Shown here: positions 5,385 to 8,328 of the stretch, piece by piece
Layout of the letters: the number at the start of each line of letters is the position of its first letter
Numbering within the stretch: position 1 is the first letter of the stretch
Source: an uncultured cyanobacterium
GTDB lineage: Bacteria; Cyanobacteriota; Vampirovibrionia; Gastranaerophilales; Gastranaerophilaceae
Direction of reading: 5' to 3'
Assembly: GCA_947073895.1 (NCBI GenBank)
Contig: CAMTNN010000054.1
Coordinates: forward strand, 1-8,328
Length of the DNA: 8,328 nt
Program-made: the position numbers and the translations under genes
The notes under the pieces: generated by a model
The model's database searches: none
Seen by the model: the letters and a program-made list of their open reading frames with translations, nothing else
What the model was told of the DNA's origin: nothing

Positions 5385-6605
5385 TTAATATTCTACAACA
5401 CCGGCTGTTTTTCCGTATCTTCTGATGGTTGATCTCAAAAGATTTTCCTGATGTCTGTCTCTATATATTTGACATAAAAGTTTATATGCATGTTTGTTAT
5501 ATGGATTTTGTCTTAAGATATCTTCAAGTTGATCAACCGCAGTAGTTGTACGTTTTGTATAGTAGTTAATCAATGGTGGAAGAATAATTGTCTGGTCGTT
5601 TTCATCAGTTGCCCAAGCAATTTCTGCACAGCTTTTTGCATTATCAAATTCTTCTGCATCCAAATACATTACAGCGATTTCATAATAAACTTCTGATTTG
5701 CTTCTTCTATCAGTCTTTGATTGAGCTACAATCTGATATTCTTTAGCAGCTTTTGTATATTCTGCTCTTTTTCTGTATTGTTCCGCTAAAGCTAAATGTG
5801 AAGCAATATCATTCGGAGTATATTCATTTAAATTTGTATTATCGTCAACCGGTACATTCAAAGTTGCTAAAACTTCTGAAGTTGTAAGCAATTGAGCCTT
5901 TCTTTCATCTGAAATAGGTGCATTTGTAATATCAGGAACTACTGAATACAATAACGCTAATGTTTTCAAATCACGTGTTGTAATCTCAGTATTAAATTTT
6001 GTTCCAATTGTATACATAACATCATAAATACTCGGACTGTTTCCTGTTAAACCAAGAGAATGGCCGATTTCCTGCAAAGCAGATGAGAACAACTGCTTGG
6101 AATCGTGACTGTGTCCTTTATTATCAACTTTATTGAAAATAATAACAGAATCCTTGATTAAGTTTCCGTTTACAGTGAATGCATGAACACCAATTGAATC
6201 CTTGTTATCATTAACTTTGAAATAACATTTCATATCAGCTTCAGCAGGAGTCTCAACAAAATTAAATCTTACAAGACCTTCACTTGCTCTCTGCCATGCC
6301 TGATAAGCATTCATAACCACTTCTCTATAATATTCAGGAACATCATTTGAGTCTTCAATATAAACATTCAAAGGCATTGAATCTTTGTTCCATCTTACAA
6401 TCTTGCCATTCTTGCATACTTGTCTGAAATAACTATCAATAACCGCTGCTTTAATAGTCTTTTCACTCATTGATTTATCATAACCAAGTCTCACAACTGC
6501 AGGATTCTGAGGACCGGTATAAGGTTCTGCCTGAACAGAAGCATTATTCATAAGAGCAAACACACCGGCTGCAATTAGGAATGTACAAATAATTGTTTTT
6601 TTCAT
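5385..6605 (-). CDS. Secreted matrixin/metzincin-like protein with degenerate zinc motif and TPR-like C-terminus
   Basis: A 406-residue exported protein. Residues 1-26 form a signal peptide (MKK, hydrophobic core TIICTFLIAAGVFALM, cleavage after SVQA). Residues ~75-222 resemble a matrixin catalytic fold: WNKDSMPLNVYIED, YREVVMNAYQAWQRASEGLVRFNFVETPAEADMKCYF, SVIIFNK, then the zinc helix and a Met-turn DVMY (195-198). The expected HExGHxLGLxGHS reads QEIGHSLGLTGNS (178-190): the first and third histidines are Gln178 and Asn189, while Glu179, His182 and the Met-turn remain. From ~265 onward the helices look like TPR repeats (ALAEQYRKRAEYTKAAKEYQIVA, YYEIAVMYLDAEEFDNAKSCAEIAW). The protein is thus probably a non-catalytic or altered binding protein outside the cytoplasm. 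The ribosome binding site is weak (AAAGAGG, 11 nt upstream). It is a monocistronic gene. The fold assignment is fairly sure; the function is not. Confidence 0.8.
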   Translation of the reverse strand: MKKTIICTFLIAAGVFALMNNASVQAEPYTGPQNPAVVRLGYDKSMSEKTIKAAVIDSYFRQVCKNGKIVRWNKDSMPLNVYIEDSNDVPEYYREVVMNAYQAWQRASEGLVRFNFVETPAEADMKCYFKVNDNKDSIGVHAFTVNGNLIKDSVIIFNKVDNKGHSHDSKQLFSSALQEIGHSLGLTGNSPSIYDVMYTIGTKFNTEITTRDLKTLALLYSVVPDITNAPISDERKAQLLTTSEVLATLNVPVDDNTNLNEYTPNDIASHLALAEQYRKRAEYTKAAKEYQIVAQSKTDRRSKSEVYYEIAVMYLDAEEFDNAKSCAEIAWATDENDQTIILPPLINYYTKRTTTAVDQLEDILRQNPYNKHAYKLLCQIYRDRHQENLLRSTIRRYGKTAGVVEY

Positions 6606-6684
6606 TTGTTTAAAAACCTCTTTTTCTATAATACTTATATTAATATTCTTAATAAAACGCGTAAATTTTATTTTTTGCCACTTA

Positions 6685-6713
6685 ATTATACTATATTAAG
6701 AGAGATTTTACAA
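6685..6713 (-). promoter_or_regulatory. Sigma70-type promoter of the matrixin-like gene
   Basis: On the minus strand, -35 TTGTAA (6713-6708), a 17-bp spacer and a perfect -10 TATAAT (6690-6685). The start near 6678 gives a leader of ~73 nt. Just upstream (6721-6738) is CCAACCCACGTGAACCAA, with a CACGTG palindrome that could be a regulator site. Confidence 0.7.
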
Positions 6714-6756
6714 ACTCCCTCCAACCCACGTGAACCAACATGAAATCAGTTCCAAA

Positions 6757-6823
6757 GGAGCACCTGTAGCCTTCTACTTAAAACCAGTAGTTTCAACTTT
6801 TGTGCTCCGCCCAAAAGTTGAAA
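6757..6823. other. Inverted-repeat element with possible pseudoknot
   Basis: A perfect 12-bp inverted repeat TTTCAACTTTTG/CAAAAGTTGAAA (6791-6802 and 6812-6823) has a 9-nt loop TGCTCCGCC. Six loop bases, TGCTCC (6803-6808), are complementary to GGAGCA at 6757-6762, which would make an H-type pseudoknot. A small hairpin CTACT/AGTAG (6774-6778/6786-6790) sits between them. It contains no ORF. It could be a structured RNA, an attenuator-like switch or a repeated extragenic palindrome; the strand is unclear. Confidence 0.45.
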
Positions 6824-6858
6824 ACAAAAGAAAAACCCTATCTAAAAGAAAGGGTTTT
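6824..6858 (-). terminator. Possible rho-independent terminator on the minus strand
   Basis: An 8-bp stem AAAACCCT/AGGGTTTT (6832-6839 with 6851-6858) with an 11-nt loop. Read on the minus strand it is followed by a T-rich tract (TTTCTTTTGTTTT). It could end transcripts leaving the phosphodiesterase gene at 7028. The stem is short and the loop long, so it would be weak. Confidence 0.4.
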
Positions 6859-6880
6859 GGAATCTTTTTCGTTAATTCCT

Positions 6881-6940
6881 CATGTGTAGAAGGTTAGTGT
6901 GTAGGTTGTATGAAAGGTTGTGTGTGTTATGTGTCGTGTT
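6881..6940 (-). promoter_or_regulatory. C-rich, G-poor tract (possible rut site)
   Basis: Within these 60 nt the minus strand has 22 C and 2 G (counted on the plus strand as 22 G, 2 C), mostly as CA repeats. An RNA from the minus strand would be unstructured and C-rich, as expected for Rho loading downstream of the gene ending at 7028. No protein is encoded. Confidence 0.35.
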
Positions 6941-6966
6941 TACTTAATGTTTACATATATATAAAG

Positions 6967-7003
6967 TATTAACGCGATATAGAATTGCTATATCGCGTTA
7001 ATA
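6967..7003. terminator. Perfect 16-bp hairpin after the phosphodiesterase gene
   Basis: Arms 6967-6982 and 6988-7003 (core AACGCGATATAG/CTATATCGCGTT) match over 16 bp with a 5-nt loop, 24 nt past the stop at 7028. On the minus strand the next bases are CTTTATATATATG, so there is no true U-run. It may be a poor terminator, an mRNA 3'-end stabiliser, or a DNA-level operator. Confidence 0.5.
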
Positions 7004-7027
7004 TTGTTACATTTATTTACAATTAAA

Positions 7028-7771
7028 TTAAAAGTGCCTTACGGTTGGGTTTAATAACATATCAGCAAGCTTGTCTGCACCTTTAAAAGTTCTTTGCCTC
7101 AAAACATTTGATGCAGTTTCTTTATCATAATTGACAAATCTGTGTTCAAATAAACACTGTCCGTTTTCAACAGTTATTTTTAAATAACATGACTTAGGCT
7201 CAGTTGTGAATGGGCGACCAATACTTCCAACATTCACAACTGTCTGTTTTTTAGAAGTTTGAAAACCGCACGGTAAATGTGTATGACCACAAAGTACAAC
7301 ATTTGCTTCAACATTTTCAAGCATTTTTTCTACTTCCGCCAATGGAGTTTCCGGTAAAATATCTTCATTGTTTTTTCGAGGAGAACCGTGAACAAGAAGA
7401 AATTTCACACCATCTTCTTCAACCTGTTGTTGTATTGGAAGATTTTTCAAAAAATCTTTTTGAATTATATTAAGAGTTTTAGCATCATCCTTCAAAGCCT
7501 CTGCCATAATTGGGGCTTTTGTTTTTAGATTTTCATATAACTCATCACTAAAATCGGCAATCATCAAATCAGTATTACCTTGAATCATTGTAAAATTCTT
7601 GTCACCCAGTTTTTTCATAAACCAGTTAACAGTTTCAGAAGGTCGAGGCCCTGCCATGGCATAATCACCAAGTACAAAAACTTTTTCACATTCCTGTGTC
7701 TCGATATCTTCCAATACTGCATCAAGTGCTGTCAAATTACCATGTATATCAGATATTACCGCAATTTTCAT
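7028..7771 (-). CDS. Calcineurin-like metallophosphoesterase (YfcE/MJ0936 type)
   Basis: A 247-residue cytosolic two-metal phosphoesterase. All five metal-binding motifs are visible: DIHGN (8-12; Asp8, His10), GDYAMAGP (35-42; Asp36), GNTD (65-68; Asn66), VHGSP (127-131; His128) and GHTH (162-165; His163, His165). GNTD has Thr where Ser/Thr phosphatases have His (GNHD), a change seen in the YfcE/MJ0936 branch, which cleaves phosphodiesters. The sequence VNVGSIGRP (179-187) also fits this branch. The natural substrate is unknown. AAAGGAG lies ~7 nt before the ATG. There are 67 nt between it and the XRE gene upstream; a TATAAA at 7799-7794 could be a -10, but no -35 is convincing, so it may be co-transcribed with the regulator. 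Confidence 0.9.
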   Translation of the reverse strand: MKIAVISDIHGNLTALDAVLEDIETQECEKVFVLGDYAMAGPRPSETVNWFMKKLGDKNFTMIQGNTDLMIADFSDELYENLKTKAPIMAEALKDDAKTLNIIQKDFLKNLPIQQQVEEDGVKFLLVHGSPRKNNEDILPETPLAEVEKMLENVEANVVLCGHTHLPCGFQTSKKQTVVNVGSIGRPFTTEPKSCYLKITVENGQCLFEHRFVNYDKETASNVLRQRTFKGADKLADMLLNPTVRHF

Positions 7772-7801
7772 AAATGACTCCTTTTAACAAAAATTTATAA
7801 T

Positions 7802-7818
7802 AGACTTGAAAAAAGTCT
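7802..7818. promoter_or_regulatory. Dyad AGACTT-N5-AAGTCT between the regulator and phosphodiesterase genes
   Basis: A perfect inverted repeat AGACTTGAAAAAAGTCT (one more matched base pair on each side) in the 67-nt gap. It resembles AGACTT-N5-TAGTCA at 8121-8137, on the other side of the XRE gene, which makes an operator for that regulator possible. It could also act as a weak hairpin in the mRNA. Confidence 0.4.
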
Positions 7819-7838
7819 AAAATCGTCGACTATTTTTC

Positions 7839-8075
7839 TTATAAATCAACCTTGGAAACATCAACTAACTCTGTTATATCCATTTCCAAAGCCTTTGCTA
7901 TTCTATTTAAGGTATTAATTGTCGGGACGCTTGTTCCTCTCTCAATTGCACCGAGTGCAGTTTTACTGAGATTAGCAAGGTCAGCCAATTCTTCTTGTGA
8001 TAATTTTCTCTTTCTTCTCACAAGCATTATTTTAATACCAATCCGAGTATGTATTTCGTCGTGTCTACTTGTCAT
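7839..8075 (-). CDS. XRE-family helix-turn-helix regulator
   Basis: A 78-residue protein that is almost entirely one HTH_3 (Cro/CI-type) domain, residues ~12-71: IKIMLVRRKRKLSQEELADLANLSKTALGAIERGTSVPTINTLNRIAKALEMDITELV. The second helix is SQEELADLA (26-34) and the recognition helix is about SKTALGAIERG (37-47). No ligand-binding or dimerisation domain follows, so it is a minimal DNA-binding protein, probably a repressor. The start at 8075 is the only ATG open in this frame; the next codons upstream reach a stop and no ribosome binding site is seen. A -10 TAGAAT lies so close that the mRNA would be nearly leaderless. It is divergent from the gene at 8168. Confidence 0.9.
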   Translation of the reverse strand: MTSRHDEIHTRIGIKIMLVRRKRKLSQEELADLANLSKTALGAIERGTSVPTINTLNRIAKALEMDITELVDVSKVDL

Positions 8076-8085
8076 AATAACAATT

Positions 8086-8114
8086 ATTCTACCCTATTGA
8101 CAAAGTTTACGCAA
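8086..8114 (-). promoter_or_regulatory. Promoter of the XRE gene, giving a near-leaderless mRNA
   Basis: On the minus strand, -35 TTGCGT (8114-8109), a 17-bp spacer and -10 TAGAAT (8091-8086). Transcription would start at about 8080-8077, leaving 2-5 nt before the ATG at 8075. This agrees with the absent ribosome binding site. Confidence 0.5.
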
Positions 8115-8125
8115 TTGTGCAGACT
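8097..8125 (+). promoter_or_regulatory. Possible promoter of the gene at 8168
   Basis: A perfect -35 TTGACA at 8097-8102 with only a poor -10 (CAGACT, 8120-8125) at 17 bp. A TTTACG/TATTAG pair (8106-8111/8129-8134) is an alternative. Either one interleaves with the divergent XRE promoter and runs into the dyad at 8121-8137. Confidence 0.35.
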
Positions 8126-8137
8126 TAATATTAGTCA
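8121..8137. promoter_or_regulatory. Imperfect dyad AGACTT-N5-TAGTCA, candidate operator
   Basis: Half-sites AGACTT and TAGTCA are spaced 5 bp, the same length and first half as the dyad at 7802-7818. It lies between the divergent XRE gene and the 8168 gene, overlapping the likely -10/+1 of the latter. A role as repressor site is inferred. Confidence 0.35.
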
Positions 8138-8167
8138 AGCAAACTTAACAAAAAAAAAGGGAATATT

Positions 8168-8328
8168 ATGGATAACCACAATGAAATTATAGAGATAGGC
8201 GATTTGGTTTGTAACAGCAGCGGGCTGATATCAGTTGCTATTGATTATTGCGAGTTTCATACGGAAACACCATTACAAATAACATTAGAGTGCGCTCAAA
8301 AAATTTTATCCGAAGCCATGGAAAGACT
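8168..8328 (+). CDS. Unrecognised protein, N-terminal 53 residues (runs off window)
   Basis: An open frame from ATG 8168 to the window end, beginning MDNHNEIIEIGDLVCNSSGLISVAIDYCEFHTETP and continuing as an amphipathic, probably helical stretch ending AQKILSEAMER. AAAGGGA lies 6 nt before the start codon. It has no signal peptide or membrane segment. I do not recognise a family. Its start is back to back with the XRE regulator across a 92-nt gap that holds overlapping promoters and a dyad, so it may be the regulator's target. An accessory or mobile-element origin is possible but not shown. Confidence 0.6.
   Translation, partial: MDNHNEIIEIGDLVCNSSGLISVAIDYCEFHTETPLQITLECAQKILSEAMER

Noticed and set aside
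3404..6662. ACGCGT hexamers at 3404-3409, in rbfA near 4346 and at 6657-6662 as a shared regulatory site
   Set aside because: Their spacing from promoters differs, one is inside coding sequence, and about one copy is expected by chance at this base composition.
6721..7027. Known RNA gene (tRNA, SRP RNA, tmRNA, 6S) in the non-coding block
   Set aside because: No cloverleaf with a T-loop GTTCRA, no GGAAGGAAGC-like SRP core and no tmRNA-type end were found; only unclassified hairpins are seen.
7852..8100. 82-codon hydrophobic-looking frame antisense to the XRE gene
   Set aside because: It mirrors the XRE coding sequence, has no ribosome binding site, and its apparent hydrophobic stretches come from the complement of Lys/Glu-rich helices.

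Overview
The window is AT-rich, densely packed chromosomal DNA of a bacterium with strong AAGGAG-type ribosome binding sites and small intergenic gaps. A short ribosomal protein S1 with only three S1 domains (the cyanobacterial-type layout), a secreted matrixin-like protein with TPR-like helices and a small radical SAM enzyme of the TatD-associated type together suggest a non-photosynthetic relative of Cyanobacteria (Gastranaerophilales/Melainabacteria). This placement is an inference from protein style and composition; a Clostridia-like host cannot be excluded.

Left part (1-2600): the C-terminal end of a B12-binding-type radical SAM protein, a small DUF4870-like membrane protein with its own promoter, a terminator shared with the convergent gene rpsT (S20), and then, divergent from rpsT, a two-gene unit of a short radical SAM protein and the nucleotide pyrophosphatase Maf, which overlap by 11 nt.

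Middle part (2577-5362), all on the minus strand: hsp20, then rbfA and truB (ribosome maturation and tRNA Psi55, joined by a TAATG overlap), then rpsA. rpsA ends inside maf, so the two genes overlap tail to tail by 24 bp. rbfA and rpsA carry the same extended -10 sequence TATGTTATAAT. Good hairpin terminators separate the Hsp20 gene from both of its neighbours.

Right part (5385-8328): a secreted metzincin-like protein whose zinc motif has lost two of three histidines, a 420-nt non-coding stretch with several strong inverted repeats (including a possible pseudoknot, a C-rich/G-poor tract and a 16-bp hairpin), a YfcE/MJ0936-type phosphodiesterase, and an XRE regulator divergent from an unrecognised gene that runs off the window. 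The XRE gene seems to be transcribed without a leader, and related AGACTT-type dyads lie on both sides of it.

Most of the window is housekeeping. The parts most worth a second look are the degenerate metzincin, the non-coding block at 6720-7027 and the XRE/divergent-gene switch at the right edge. No CRISPR array, tRNA, rRNA or insertion sequence was seen.
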